DNA from: Chitinophagaceae bacterium
Lineage (GTDB): Bacteria > Bacteroidota > Bacteroidia > Chitinophagales > Chitinophagaceae
Reading direction: 5' to 3'
Length of the DNA stretch: 47,795 nucleotides
NCBI GenBank assembly: GCA_014879565.1
Contig: JACSRW010000019.1
Span: forward strand, 1-47,795
The translations under genes were made by a program, and so were the position numbers. Below, one piece after another: positions 16,353 through 26,700 of the stretch. How positions within the stretch are numbered: the first letter of the stretch is position 1; each line of letters starts with the position of its first letter. The notes beneath the pieces were generated by a model that was not told where the DNA came from, made no database searches, and was given only the letters and a program-made list of their open reading frames with translations.

Positions 16353-16751
16353 TTATTTCTTTGTCTCTGCAGCGGGTTTGTTCAGCGCGGTCGTCCAGTC
16401 CATACTGATCGCCTGCTTTTCAATTTTCAGATAACTGCCGGGGCTGACTTCAAGCATCAGGGTGGTGCCGTCTTCATTCACTTTATTGATAGTGCCATGA
16501 ATACCCGCAATGGTTACAATCTTATCGCCTTTTTGCAGGTTTTCAATAAAGCTTTTCTGGTTTTTGGCGCGTTTGGCCTGCGGGCGGATGAAGAAGAGCC
16601 AGAATACCAGGATCATCAGACCCAGGAAAATAAACTGGAAACCTCCGCCGGCAGCCTGGCCGCCTTTGCCGTCTGCACCCGGAGGCACACAGCCTGCTAA
16701 TAATAAAACAGCCGAAACGATACTGATACGAGTGGTGAGTTGGTTGAACAT
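16353..16751 (-). CDS. yajC: YajC, Sec translocon auxiliary subunit, with an unusual N-terminal lipobox
   Basis: The 132-residue protein has the YajC core: one membrane helix (FIFLGLMILVFWLFFIRPQ, about residues 40-58), the RPQxKRxKxxKxF motif, then the small KGDKIVTIAGIHGTINKV beta-domain. YajC associates with SecDF. Unlike common YajC, there is an extra N-terminal hydrophobic stretch ending in LLLAGC (Cys21), which reads as a lipobox, followed by a Gly-rich linker. It may therefore be a lipoprotein with a second membrane anchor. It lies 10 nt after the DUF1573 gene and ends the operon. Confidence 0.92.
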   Translation of the reverse strand: MFNQLTTRISIVSAVLLLAGCVPPGADGKGGQAAGGGFQFIFLGLMILVFWLFFIRPQAKRAKNQKSFIENLQKGDKIVTIAGIHGTINKVNEDGTTLMLEVSPGSYLKIEKQAISMDWTTALNKPAAETKK

Positions 16752-16761
16752 GCTTGTTGAT

Positions 16762-17214
16762 TTATTTTTTTTCTGTGATATCGCCTGTAAATGTCAGGGT
16801 GAATTCCCTGGCGGGTTTGGTATTGGCAAATACATGCACATACTTATGGATGGTTCCGCTGCCACTCCCGTTAAATTTTGCTTTAATAAGGCCTTCTTCT
16901 CCGGGGGCCAGGGGTTTCTCCGGTTTTTCCGGGATCGTGCAACCACAGGAAGCGGTCACGTTTTCAATCACCAGCAATTTGTCACCGCTGTTACGGAAAC
17001 GCCAGCTGATTTCAATTTCCTTATCTTTTTTCAGCTGACCAAGCTGCTGAGTGGTGGAGTCCAGCCATTCCAGACTCGTGAGCAGGGTACTGTCATTTTT
17101 TGCCTTCTCAATTTCCTCCTTGTTCAGGGTTTCAATCTTACCGCTTTTGGTGTCTGCCTCTTTACAGGCGACCATCACAGAAAGGGACAAAACGAAAATG
17201 AATGCCTTTTTCAT
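16762..17214 (-). CDS. DUF1573 lipoprotein
   Basis: A 150-residue lipoprotein: signal sequence MKKAFIFVLSLSVMVAC with the lipobox Cys at 17, then a charged linker and an Ig-like DUF1573 domain (SWRFRNSGDKLLVIENVTAS, CGCTIPEKPEKPLAPGEEG, IHKYVHVFANT). The CGCT motif is the family hallmark. Function unknown; it is exposed to periplasm or surface. It sits between nusB (43 nt upstream) and yajC (10 nt downstream), an order often seen in this phylum. Confidence 0.9.
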   Translation of the reverse strand: MKKAFIFVLSLSVMVACKEADTKSGKIETLNKEEIEKAKNDSTLLTSLEWLDSTTQQLGQLKKDKEIEISWRFRNSGDKLLVIENVTASCGCTIPEKPEKPLAPGEEGLIKAKFNGSGSGTIHKYVHVFANTKPAREFTLTFTGDITEKK

Positions 17215-17257
17215 TGTTTAAGGATTATTTCAGGATGGCAAAGGTAGAGAAAATGCC

Positions 17258-18190
17258 TTAGTGGCCGGGCTTTTTATAGTCCACTTTATGCAATTTGCCC
17301 TGTGCGGTAAGTTCTTTGTGAATATTGTCCAGTATCCCGTTCACAAACTGTCCGCTCTGGGAGGTGCTGTAATCCTTTGCCAGGTCAATGTATTCATTGA
17401 TCGTCACTTTGGGGGGAATGGTTTCAAAATACAGAAATTCAGCCACCCCCATTTTCATCATCAGCATATCCAGTTGTGCGATCCGCTCCGGATCCCAGTT
17501 CTTTAGTTTGGGGATAATCAGCCCCTGCAGGTGTTCGCCTTTTTCCAAAACGGTACGCAGAAGATCTTTGGCAAAAGCTTCTTTATCGGGACTTAATAAC
17601 TGCCGGAAATTCAAACTGCCTGGTTTTTGAAGGTAACCGCTTAAGAGCTGGATCACCATCTCGCCATCGTCATCCCAGTTGGAGAAATGTTCTTCAATAT
17701 GTGAAATAAAAATTTCGTTAGCAAGCATTAAATCATTGAGAATGAATTCAATGATCTTTTTTTCATCAGCCCTTTCCCGGCTGTTTGATGAAATGTAGGT
17801 TTTGTATTCCGGTGTTTCAACCAGGGTCAGGTAGGTCTTTCTGATCAGATCCTTATCCGTGTATAATTCGGGTTTTTCCCGGCCAAACTGCTCTTTAAGC
17901 GATTCATCCTCCAGCATTTTCCAGAGCAGTTCATTCCCTGCCAGTTTGGTGTTAACATTCAGGTCTTCAGCGGAAGGAAGGTGTTTGGAGGCCCTGTTGT
18001 GCGCATCCGTTTCCGCATAACGGGTCACTTCAGAAAGAAACCAGGTAAGGTATACCAGCAGGGAACGGGTCTGCTCAAAATGCTGTTGCAGAATCTTTTG
18101 CGGATCCCCCGGTTTCATTTCACTTTCTGACACGGCCAGGGTGTAGAGGGTCTGCATCACTTTTACCCGGATATTTCTTCTGCTGATCAT
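17258..18190 (-). CDS. nusB: Transcription antitermination factor NusB, long Bacteroidota form
   Basis: The 310 residues exceed the roughly 140 of proteobacterial NusB. The N-terminus MISRRNIRVKVMQTLYTLAV carries the RNA-binding RRxxRxxxxQxLY motif. The C-terminal half holds the NusB helical core (LRTVLEKGEHLQGLIIPKLK, IAQLDMLMMKMGVAEFLYF, PPKVTINEYIDLAKDYS). The extra middle segment is the insertion seen in Bacteroidota. NusB with NusE binds boxA and supports rRNA transcription. It is the first gene of nusB-DUF1573-yajC. Confidence 0.94.
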   Translation of the reverse strand: MISRRNIRVKVMQTLYTLAVSESEMKPGDPQKILQQHFEQTRSLLVYLTWFLSEVTRYAETDAHNRASKHLPSAEDLNVNTKLAGNELLWKMLEDESLKEQFGREKPELYTDKDLIRKTYLTLVETPEYKTYISSNSRERADEKKIIEFILNDLMLANEIFISHIEEHFSNWDDDGEMVIQLLSGYLQKPGSLNFRQLLSPDKEAFAKDLLRTVLEKGEHLQGLIIPKLKNWDPERIAQLDMLMMKMGVAEFLYFETIPPKVTINEYIDLAKDYSTSQSGQFVNGILDNIHKELTAQGKLHKVDYKKPGH

Positions 18191-18217
18191 GGTGTTCTAA
18201 GAACTTGGTTTGGCCGG

Positions 18218-18225
18218 CAAATATA
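18218..18225 (-). promoter_or_regulatory. -7 promoter element of the nusB operon
   Basis: TATATTTG on the minus strand matches TAnnTTTG exactly, 27 nt before the nusB ATG. Confidence 0.5.
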
Positions 18226-18280
18226 CGGAACCGGGTCCTTTTTACCCAGTTGTTTTCCCCTGTGATAATTTGTCTTTTTG

Positions 18281-21200
18281 TTATTCTTTCAGAAAGCGGT
18301 GCAGGGTGGTTTTGCCATCCTGCTGTATACGCAGGTAACCGATTCCGGCCGCTAAACCCGAAAGCGGAATGGTAATAGTCTGAACCGTTCCTGTGACAGA
18401 AATCTTCCTCAGTAAACGCAGGTCTGAACCCAGCAGGTCAATTTCTTTCCCGGTAAAAGCTTTGTCAAAACGGATCGTAATGGTTTCTTTGGCGGGTATC
18501 GGAAAGACATGGATCATGGATTCACTTTCGGCTGTCCGGACAACGACGGTATGACTGTATTTCTCCCGGTTGATTTCTTCCCGGTATTTCAACCGGTACC
18601 AGTTAAGTCCGGGAACCGGTCTTTCATGCAGATAACTATATTCCTGTTCAGATTCGCTGTTTCCTCGGGATGAAATCCTTGCCAGGAGGGTGAATCGTAC
18701 TCCATCTGTACTTGTTTCCAATTCAAAACCTTCATGATCCTGTTCCCTGGAAGTTGTCCATTTCAGCAGACTTTGTTTCCGGTTGACTGCGCTGCCGGTG
18801 AAACTCCGTAGACTGACCGGGAGTATGACAGCCTGGTCAACCAGGAAGAACCGGGAGAATCCCGTAAAGGATGCGGTAAATACAGTGACACCGCTCCCCA
18901 GGGTGGTTACCACGGGCGTAACGAGTACCGTATTGCCGGCATTTGCGCCCGACGCGGTCGCGGCTGTCGTTTTTGCAATACGCAGGGTGGCCGGATTTTT
19001 TCCGCCCAGTTCTGCGTTTTCAAAATAAAGAGAAATGGTGTATTGAGCGGTGCTGATGTTGCTGACAGGTGTGACAGCAAATATTTTCGCAGACCGTTCT
19101 CCGCCCAGAGCCGTGACCCAGGTAGTTCCTCCGGCATCCAGTCCGGCATCCACACAATCCAGGTTTTGGCTCAGTCCGCTGAGCCGGAAAAGCAATTTAT
19201 TATTATTGGAGTAAAAATAATCATCACTTCCGACTGCAATATGCTGAGCGGCTGTGGCGCCTGCGGCCGTTTCAACAGGTGTGCCTGTTGCGCTAACTCC
19301 CAGCCGGATAATCGGTTTAATGCCGTTCGGGTAATAGGTCACGGTACTGAATGATCCGGAACAGTTAATGCCGTTTTGAAAAATCATATTTCCCTCGGTG
19401 CCGCCGCTTCCATCGGAGTAGGCGCCGGTCAGATCCGCCGCGTTGCCGGCGTCGGCCGTTCCGTTATCATAACAGATCTCAATAGCGAGGTTGCTGCTGC
19501 CATCCCAGGAAAATGGGGTGCTGAGTGTAAAACTGTTCCAGCCCGCAGTGCTGCTTTGGGAAGCAGAACTGTATACTGTTGTCATGCCTCCGATAACGGT
19601 TACCCCGCCGTTAACCAGTAACGAGGTACTGGTTTGCGCCATTTTGATGGAAAAGTTTGTATAGGGCCGGGTGCTTGCTTTTGTATGAATATAAAATTGA
19701 ACGCTGCCGATACTGCCAGCACCGGTACCGGCTGCCTGGAGTTCGGCTGCGCTGTACAGGAACTGGCTCCGCTGGCTTTGCTGCCTGGCATCAAAGGGAC
19801 CTCCACCAATCGTATAAGCGATTGTGCCTATATTATAGGTACCCGAAGAGGATCCGGTTGGGGCCGTGTCATTATCTCCCAGACTGATGGTCAGGGTAGG
19901 AGTGGTTGTGCCTTTTACCGCATCCCCGCCGCCGCTGTTGACTGTAAAGTCAAGCACGATTGTCTCCGATGCTTCCACATTGCCGTCATCATAAATCCGA
20001 ACGGTAAAGCTCTGGGCACTGGTTGAACCCGCGCTGAAACTCAGTACATCACTCGGACTGCTGAAATTGCCATTGGTAGTTACATCATAATCCAGTCCGC
20101 GGATCGCCGTGCCGCTATAGGTTAAAGTGGCCGTAGCTGTGGCAGAGGGCCCGGCACCGATAGTCATCTGATACGTATAGTCTGTGTAACGGCGGCATCC
20201 ATTCAGTGTACCACCGGTACTTTCAGACCGGGCAGAGGAAGCAAGGGAAAAATTTATACTGGTGCCGCAGGGTACCAGGGCCAGGTTGGACGGATCCACC
20301 AGGCTGGAGCGGGAGGGGAGCAGCATGGCAGCCTGGGTGCGCGCTTTCTGTCCGTTGGTAAAAAGCGTATAACAGTTGGTGTAACTCATGAAGTTACTTT
20401 CCGTATTGATGGTATAGTTAGACGGGGAGGCACAGCTGTTCAGCCCGGTCCGGCAACTGAAATCATACAATCCGCTGCCTGCATCATAGTTATTATATAT
20501 CGGATCGGTATCACAAACCCGGTCGCCATTGCTGGTACAATCCGTATTTACCGGGCATTGGGTATTATTCGCCGAACCCTGGAAGGGATGATAAAGATTC
20601 AGGGCATGTCCCACTTCATGGGGTAACGTTTTTTCACCTGCTACCATCTGGGTGGCCAGCATTACCGTTCCGTCGAGCGAAGAGGAGGAACCGGGGAAAT
20701 AGGCAAAACCTGCAATGAACTGTCCGGATGTGCCATCTGCCCCGTCAATCTTGTTCACCAGCCAGATATTATAATATTTAGCCGGATCCCAGCGGGAAAA
20801 GTCTTTCATCGTCAGTTCCGGACACCCGCTGGCGGTTTGCACATTTATACCGTTGGCCGTATAGTTGGGAAGAGAAGAAGCATCCACCCGGTTGATACCT
20901 GTTGTGGCCCCGCAGGAGGGGGTACGCTGGGCCAGGGCAAATTGTATCTCGAGGTTAACCACACCTCCTCCTTCCACCGGGGCGGTCATACCCGGCCAGG
21001 TGCCGGCAAATACCTGGTTCAGGTAATCTATGGCGCCTGTAATCTGTGCGTCGGAGGGGTTATAAATACTGCCAACAGCCCCGCCGGTATGCATCACATG
21101 CACCACCACCGGAATAGTATAGGAAGCTTCTGTCCGGCTGGCAGGCCGGAGCCATTCGGGGTGTGCGGCAATATAAGCACGTATGGAGGCTTCATTGAGT

Positions 21201-21337
21201 TCCATCTGGCGGGCAAAGCCGGGATCAGTACGGAGCAGTTTTTCGTGTGCCAGGTCAAATCCGCAGGGAGGTTGTGCGGATACCATGGAAAATGTCATTA
21301 ATAAACAAAGAGCGGCCGTATACAGGTGCTTGATCAT
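18281..21337 (-). CDS. Secreted M43-family zinc metalloprotease with Calx-beta domain and T9SS type A tail
   Basis: A 1018-residue exported protein. It starts with a signal peptide (MIKHLYTAALCLLMTFSMVS, cut near AQPP) and a propeptide-like region to about residue 70. The pappalysin-like M43 domain has zinc motif HEVGHALNLYH (240-250) and Met-turn NFMSYTN (316-322), with several paired cysteines. A Calx-beta domain (about 365-490, with AIRGLDYDVT and DDGNVEASETIVLDF) and further beta-sandwich modules follow. A T9SS type A sorting domain ends it (HVFPIPAKETITI to the C-terminal HRFLKE). It should pass through Sec, be released or surface-anchored by T9SS, and digest extracellular protein. Single gene with its own promoter. 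Confidence 0.92.
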   Translation of the reverse strand: MIKHLYTAALCLLMTFSMVSAQPPCGFDLAHEKLLRTDPGFARQMELNEASIRAYIAAHPEWLRPASRTEASYTIPVVVHVMHTGGAVGSIYNPSDAQITGAIDYLNQVFAGTWPGMTAPVEGGGVVNLEIQFALAQRTPSCGATTGINRVDASSLPNYTANGINVQTASGCPELTMKDFSRWDPAKYYNIWLVNKIDGADGTSGQFIAGFAYFPGSSSSLDGTVMLATQMVAGEKTLPHEVGHALNLYHPFQGSANNTQCPVNTDCTSNGDRVCDTDPIYNNYDAGSGLYDFSCRTGLNSCASPSNYTINTESNFMSYTNCYTLFTNGQKARTQAAMLLPSRSSLVDPSNLALVPCGTSINFSLASSARSESTGGTLNGCRRYTDYTYQMTIGAGPSATATATLTYSGTAIRGLDYDVTTNGNFSSPSDVLSFSAGSTSAQSFTVRIYDDGNVEASETIVLDFTVNSGGGDAVKGTTTPTLTISLGDNDTAPTGSSSGTYNIGTIAYTIGGGPFDARQQSQRSQFLYSAAELQAAGTGAGSIGSVQFYIHTKASTRPYTNFSIKMAQTSTSLLVNGGVTVIGGMTTVYSSASQSSTAGWNSFTLSTPFSWDGSSNLAIEICYDNGTADAGNAADLTGAYSDGSGGTEGNMIFQNGINCSGSFSTVTYYPNGIKPIIRLGVSATGTPVETAAGATAAQHIAVGSDDYFYSNNNKLLFRLSGLSQNLDCVDAGLDAGGTTWVTALGGERSAKIFAVTPVSNISTAQYTISLYFENAELGGKNPATLRIAKTTAATASGANAGNTVLVTPVVTTLGSGVTVFTASFTGFSRFFLVDQAVILPVSLRSFTGSAVNRKQSLLKWTTSREQDHEGFELETSTDGVRFTLLARISSRGNSESEQEYSYLHERPVPGLNWYRLKYREEINREKYSHTVVVRTAESESMIHVFPIPAKETITIRFDKAFTGKEIDLLGSDLRLLRKISVTGTVQTITIPLSGLAAGIGYLRIQQDGKTTLHRFLKE

Positions 21338-21354
21338 AGATATTGGTTATTGGG

Positions 21355-21386
21355 CAAATATAAAAACCCGGGTTGGGATTGGCAAC
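21355..21386 (-). promoter_or_regulatory. Promoter of the M43 metalloprotease gene
   Basis: On the minus strand, TATATTTG (21355-21362) is preceded after 20 nt by GTTG (21383-21386), close to TTTG-N19/20-TAnnTTTG. The ATG at 21337 is 17 nt downstream, giving a very short leader. Confidence 0.5.
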
Positions 21387-21509
21387 GTAAAATACCGGGT
21401 AAAAATGCAAAAATGTCCTTTGTTTTCAGCTAAATGTAATTTTTGCAGTTCCCGCGGCCCCCGGATATGAAAAAATGGCCCATTTCAGTTCCCGGCATAG
21501 TATTTCGTG

Positions 21510-21517
21510 TACCTTCG
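21510..21517 (+). promoter_or_regulatory. Likely -7 element of groES-groEL
   Basis: TACCTTCG differs from TAnnTTTG by one base, 74 nt before the groES ATG. No CIRCE inverted repeat (TTAGCACTC-N9-GAGTGCTAA) was found upstream. Confidence 0.35.
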
Positions 21518-21591
21518 CGGTCCTCCGCAAAGCCAATGGTTGGGCGGAACCGGCCAAAACCAGTCAATAATTCTAAAAAATCAATACAACT

Positions 21592-21873
21592 ATGGCTAAG
21601 AAAGTCAATGTTACTCCGCTTCACGACAGGGTTATCGTAAAAGCAGCCGCCGCAGAAGAAAAAACAGCCGGTGGTATCATTATCCCTGACACGGCAAAAG
21701 AAAAACCCCAGCGTGGTACCGTGATCGCTGCCGGCCCCGGAAAAAAAGATGAACCCGTAACCGTTAAAACCGGCGATACCGTATTATATGGTAAATATGC
21801 AGGCACCGAAATCCAGATTGACGGGGAAGATTACCTGATCATGCGTGAATCAGACATTCTGGCAATCGTCTGA
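21592..21873 (+). CDS. groES: Co-chaperonin GroES
   Basis: 93 residues with the Cpn10 pattern: [19 protein letters not shown] at the start, the mobile loop [20 protein letters not shown] around residues 24-43, then [14 protein letters not shown] and [14 protein letters not shown]. Seven copies cap the GroEL cavity and trigger folding with ATP. It is followed by groEL after a 121-nt spacer containing a hairpin. Confidence 0.98.
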   Translation: MAKKVNVTPLHDRVIVKAAAAEEKTAGGIIIPDTAKEKPQRGTVIAAGPGKKDEPVTVKTGDTVLYGKYAGTEIQIDGEDYLIMRESDILAIV

Positions 21874-21898
21874 TAACGGAAGATAGTGCGGGAGCGGG

Positions 21899-21923
21899 CA
21901 CGGAACGACAGCGCGGATCCGTG
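21899..21923 (+). other. Intercistronic hairpin between groES and groEL
   Basis: CACGGA (21899-21904) pairs with TCCGTG (21918-21923) and a T-rich stretch follows 5 nt later. It could be a partial terminator or an mRNA-processing or stability element that changes the groES:groEL ratio. The stem is short and this is inference. Confidence 0.35.
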
Positions 21924-21994
21924 AGTTGTTCTTTTTCCCCGCCTGAATAGAGCTTCTAAAAAAAACATTCAAACAAACAAAAACAAAAACTGAT

Positions 21995-23629
21995 ATGGCA
22001 AAGCAAATCTTCTTCGACATTGAAGCAAGAAATAAGATGAAAAAGGGCGTGGATACCCTGGCCAACGCCGTGAAAGTAACCCTGGGTCCTAAAGGCCGTA
22101 ATGTGGTTATTGAGAAAAAATTCGGTGCTCCCGGTGTAACCAAAGACGGGGTAACCGTAGCCAAGGAAATTGAACTGGAAGACCCGATTGAAAATATGGG
22201 TGCCCAGATGGTCAAGGAAGTGGCTTCCAAAACCGCCGATATTGCCGGTGATGGTACCACTACCGCTACCGTACTGGCTCAGGCCATTATCAGCGAAGGA
22301 CTGAAAATGGTAGCCGCTGGCGCCAACCCGATGGACCTGAAACGCGGGATTGACAAAGCGGTCAGCCTGGTGGTGGAAAACCTCAAATCCCAGAGCCAGA
22401 CAGTGGGAAGCGACAGCAAAAAAATCCAGCAGGTTGCCACTATTTCCGCCAACAATGATGAGACAATCGGTAAACTGATTGCCGAGGCTTTTGCCAAAGT
22501 GGGTAAGGAAGGGGTTATCACCGTAGAAGAAGCAAAAGGTACAGACACCACAGTAGATGTGGTGGAAGGAATGCAGTTTGACCGCGGTTATATCTCTCCT
22601 TATTTCGTTACCAACAGCGAAAAAATGGAAGCTGAGCTCCAGAATCCCTACATCCTGATCTACGATAAAAAGATCAGTAATATGAAGGATATTCTGCATA
22701 TCCTGGAGAAAGTGGCTCAGGGTGGCCGTCCGCTCCTGATCATCGCCGAAGATCTGGAAGGTGAGGCACTCGCCACACTGGTGGTAAACAAACTCCGGGG
22801 TACGCTGAAAGTAGCAGCTGTTAAAGCGCCTGGTTTCGGTGACCGTCGTAAGGAAATGCTCCAGGATATTGCCATCCTGACCAAGGGTATTGTGATCAGT
22901 GAAGAGCAGGGGTATAAACTGGAAAATGCTGATCTGAGCTATCTGGGTCAGGCTGCTTCCGTTACCATTGATAAGGATAATACAACAGTAGTGGGCGGCA
23001 AGGGCAAAAAAGAAGATATCAATGCCCGTGTTAACCAGATCAAAGCCCAGATTGAAGTCACTACTTCCGACTATGATAAAGAAAAACTTCAGGAGCGTCT
23101 GGCTAAACTGAGCGGTGGTGTTGCCGTTCTGTATGTTGGTGCCGCTACTGAAGTGGAAATGAAAGAAAAGAAAGACCGGGTAGATGATGCCCTGCACGCA
23201 ACCCGCGCCGCGGTAGAAGAAGGGATTGTACCGGGTGGTGGCGTTGCCTATATCCGCGCTATTGAAAGCCTGGAAGCCAAAGTTCGCGGCCAGATTGAAG
23301 ATGAGCAGACCGGTATGGCGATTGTACGCCGTGCGCTGGAAGAACCGCTTCGCATTCTGACTGCCAATGCAGGAATTGACGGCTCCATTGTTGTTCAGAA
23401 GATCAAGGAAGGTAAGGGAGATTTTGGTTTTAATGCCCGTACCGAGGTTTATGAGAATATGTTCAAGGCCGGTGTAATTGACCCGACTAAGGTTAGCCGG
23501 GTGGCGCTTGAGAACGCCGCTTCTATCGCCGGTATGCTGCTGACAACAGAATGTGTGGTAGCCGATAAACCCAAGAAAGAGGAACCCCATGCACATGGTG
23601 CCCCCGATATGGGTGGCATGGGTTACTGA
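21995..23629 (+). CDS. groEL: Chaperonin GroEL
   Basis: 544 residues, normal family length. The ATP-site motif [14 protein letters not shown] (86-99) is present, with [11 protein letters not shown] near residue 30 and the apical and equatorial signatures GGGVAYIRA (around 413-421) and [13 protein letters not shown] near the end. The C-terminal tail is [13 protein letters not shown], a shorter Gly/Met tail than the GGM repeats of E. coli. The 14-mer folds cytosolic proteins with GroES. The upstream region is A-rich (AAACAAAAACAAAAACTGAT) instead of a classical Shine-Dalgarno, typical of highly expressed Bacteroidota genes. Confidence 0.99.
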   Translation: MAKQIFFDIEARNKMKKGVDTLANAVKVTLGPKGRNVVIEKKFGAPGVTKDGVTVAKEIELEDPIENMGAQMVKEVASKTADIAGDGTTTATVLAQAIISEGLKMVAAGANPMDLKRGIDKAVSLVVENLKSQSQTVGSDSKKIQQVATISANNDETIGKLIAEAFAKVGKEGVITVEEAKGTDTTVDVVEGMQFDRGYISPYFVTNSEKMEAELQNPYILIYDKKISNMKDILHILEKVAQGGRPLLIIAEDLEGEALATLVVNKLRGTLKVAAVKAPGFGDRRKEMLQDIAILTKGIVISEEQGYKLENADLSYLGQAASVTIDKDNTTVVGGKGKKEDINARVNQIKAQIEVTTSDYDKEKLQERLAKLSGGVAVLYVGAATEVEMKEKKDRVDDALHATRAAVEEGIVPGGGVAYIRAIESLEAKVRGQIEDEQTGMAIVRRALEEPLRILTANAGIDGSIVVQKIKEGKGDFGFNARTEVYENMFKAGVIDPTKVSRVALENAASIAGMLLTTECVVADKPKKEEPHAHGAPDMGGMGY

Positions 23630-23650
23630 TAATGAAGTGACTGACACAAA

Positions 23651-23680
23651 AAGCCCCTGCAGAATGCAGGGGCTTTTTTT
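23651..23680 (+). terminator. Rho-independent terminator of groES-groEL
   Basis: The perfect 11-bp stem AAGCCCCTGCA/TGCAGGGGCTT with a GAA loop runs into a T run. It lies 21 nt after the groEL stop. Confidence 0.95.
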
Positions 23681-23767
23681 AGCCGGTATAGCTAAAAAAT
23701 GCTGTTTGGGAATATGCAAAAAACCCTAATTTTAACAGCCTTTTAGTCTATCATCAAACTATAATTT

Positions 23768-26700
23768 ATGCGAAAATTTTACAAAGCTTACCTGGCTATC
23801 CTTGTAGTCAGTTGTCTTTCGTTTTCTGCGGCCGGCCAGCAAAATTACTGGTCACTGCATAATGAAAGCAGCCGGATTACTCCTCACAAAGCGGTAGCAC
23901 GCACTTCCTTCCCCAAAGAGTACAAGCTGTTTAATTTAAACGTCATGCCCCTCCGGCAGCAGCTTTTCTCAATAGTCGGCGCAAATGCAGCCCGCCGCGC
24001 CGCTGTAATATCTCTGCCCAATGCAGAAGGCAATCTGGAGCAGTTTGAAGTTTTTGAAGCGTCCAACTTTGACCCGGCCCTGCAGGCCCGGTTCCCTGAA
24101 ATCCGTGCCTTTTCCGGCCGCGGAATCCAGGATCCCTCCGCCATGCTCAAACTGAGCATTTCTCCGCAGGGTATCCAGACGATGGTATTCCGGACAGATA
24201 AGCCGAATGAATATATTGAGCCCTATTCTTCTGATAATGCTGTGTACGCAGTATTTAAAGCTCAGCGCGCCAAGGGCGGTCTTCCCTGGATTTGTTCCAC
24301 ACCTGACCAGCACCTGGCAAACAGTATCCAGAACCAGGTTTATTCCATCAGCCCCGAAGCCAATAACGGAGTTTTAAAAACCATGCGGCTGGCCCAATCC
24401 TGTAATGCGGAATACTCCAACTGGTTTGGCGCATTCAATGCCTCTCAGGTAGGACTGGTACTGGCAGCCTTTAATGCCACCCTGACCCGGACCAATGGCT
24501 GTTATGAAAAAGACCTGGCCCTGCACCTGAACCTGATCCCGACCACCGACCAGGTGATTTTTTACGATCCCGTTACTGACCCCTATACATCCATGGGCAA
24601 CTGGAATAACCAGCTTCAGACCACGCTAACCAATATTATCGGTGAAGCTAACTACGATATCGGCCACATGTTTGGTGCATCAGGTGGTGGAGGTAATGCC
24701 GGCTGTATCGGTTGTGTGTGCGTAGATGGCCAGAAGGGCAGGGGGATCACGTCCCCGGCAGATGGTATCCCCCAGGGTGATAATTTTGATATAGACTATG
24801 TGGCGCATGAAATCGGCCACCAGCTGGGTGCCAACCATACCTTCTCCATGTCTAATGAAGGTACAGGGGTAAATAAAGAAGTGGGTTCCGGTATTACCAT
24901 TATGGGTTACGCCGGTATCACCAGCCAGGATGTGGCTCCCCACTCTATTGATATCTTCCACCAGGCTTCAATCCAGCAGATCCAGGTGAATCTTGCCACC
25001 AAGACCTGTCCCATTACAACAGATCTGACCGGCGTGAACGCCACCCCGGTGGTGAGCCCGCATCCGAATTACACCATTCCCATTACCACACCTTTTGCGC
25101 TTACCGGCTCAGCTACTGACGCCAATGCCGGTGATGTGCTGACTTATTGCTGGGAACAAAATGATAATGGTACATCCGCTGTAACAGGTAATGCCAGTGT
25201 GGCCAGTCCTACCAAAACAGTCGGCCCCAACTGGCTGACCTTCCCGGCCACCACCTCCCCGACAAGGCTTTTCCCGCGTCTGTCCACAATTCTTACCGGG
25301 GCTTCCGTAACCGGACCACTGCCCGGCGGAGATGCGATTGCCAATACCGAGGCCCTGAGTTCCGTATCCCGTACCCTGAATTTCAGGCTTACCGTACGTG
25401 ATAACAGCCCTTACAGTTCCACCACTCCCCTGAAAGTGGGGCAAACAAATTTCACCGATGTGGTGATTACAGTAGATGCCACCGGTGGTCCCTTCCTGAT
25501 TTCTTCACAGAATACAGCTACCAGCTGGGAAGCAGGCAGCAACCAGACAATCACCTGGTCTGTGAATAACACAACTGCCGCTCCCTTTAACGCAGCAAAC
25601 GTGAAAATCTCGCTGTCAACAGATGGCGGTAATACATTCCCCATTGTACTGGCAGCCAGTACCCCGAACGATGGTACTGAAACCATTTCCGTACCGGCCA
25701 ACCTGACCACAACCGGCCGGATAAAAGTGGAAGCGATCGGAAATATCTTCTTTGATATCAATAACGCAAACATCACCATTACCCCGCCCCCGAATGGATT
25801 CACTTTCAACAGCCCTGCACCCGTAACGGCTGCTTGTCCTGCTCCGGATGTGATGACTTCAGGTAACCTCACCGCTACCTGGGTGGGCACATTTACAGGT
25901 GATGTAAGCCTGAGCGCTGTGGTCAGCCCTGCAGGACCGGTAGTGAGCCTGGGAAGCAACACACTCACACAGGCGTCTCCCTCCACTACTGTTTCTCTGA
26001 GTGGTATGTCAACCCTGTCTCCGGGTACCTATACCGTTACCGTTACCGGCACCGGCACCGGCGCCCCGACACAAACCCGTGCGATCCAGTTTACCATTAA
26101 TCCGGGTTCCGGTCCGGCAATTACCACAGAACCGGCTAACCAGGCTGTATGTGCCGGTACCAATGCCACATTCAGTGTAACATCCAGCGGTACGTATCAG
26201 TGGCAACTGAGCACCAATGGCGGTAGTACCTGGTCCAATATTGCTTCGGCTACTGGTTCCAGTTATACAGTTACCGGTGTTACCACTGCCCAAAACAGTT
26301 ATCAGTACCGTGTAATTGTTACCGGACAGTGCGGCAGCACTACATCAGCCGCTGCTACGCTGACGGTTAATGTGGCTCCTGCCGTTACTTCCCAGCCGGC
26401 CAGTCTCAGCCTTTGTTCGGGCAGCGCAGCTTCCTTCAGTGTTACAGCCACCGGCACCGGTATCGGATACCAGTGGCAGGAAAGCACCGATGGCGGCGCC
26501 AACTGGTCCAATATTTCCGGCGCTACTGCCGCTACCTACAATATCGCTGCGGTAGCCGTTGCGGATAACAACAAACAGTTCCGTTGTGTGGTGACAGGTA
26601 CCTGTACCCCTGCAGCCAATTCAGCGGCAGCTACCCTGCTGGTTTCGCAGTCTATTACTATTTCTAGCAACCCGAGTAACCAGACTGTTTGTGAAGCCAC

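Noticed and set aside
21400-21591. Search for a CIRCE operator before groES
   Set aside because: No TTAGCACTC-N9-GAGTGCTAA or near variant is present.
21956-23719. 587-codon minus-strand open frame covering groEL
   Set aside because: It is antisense to an unmistakable groEL gene, has low-complexity Phe/His/Gly composition and no domain; it results from codon bias of the real gene.
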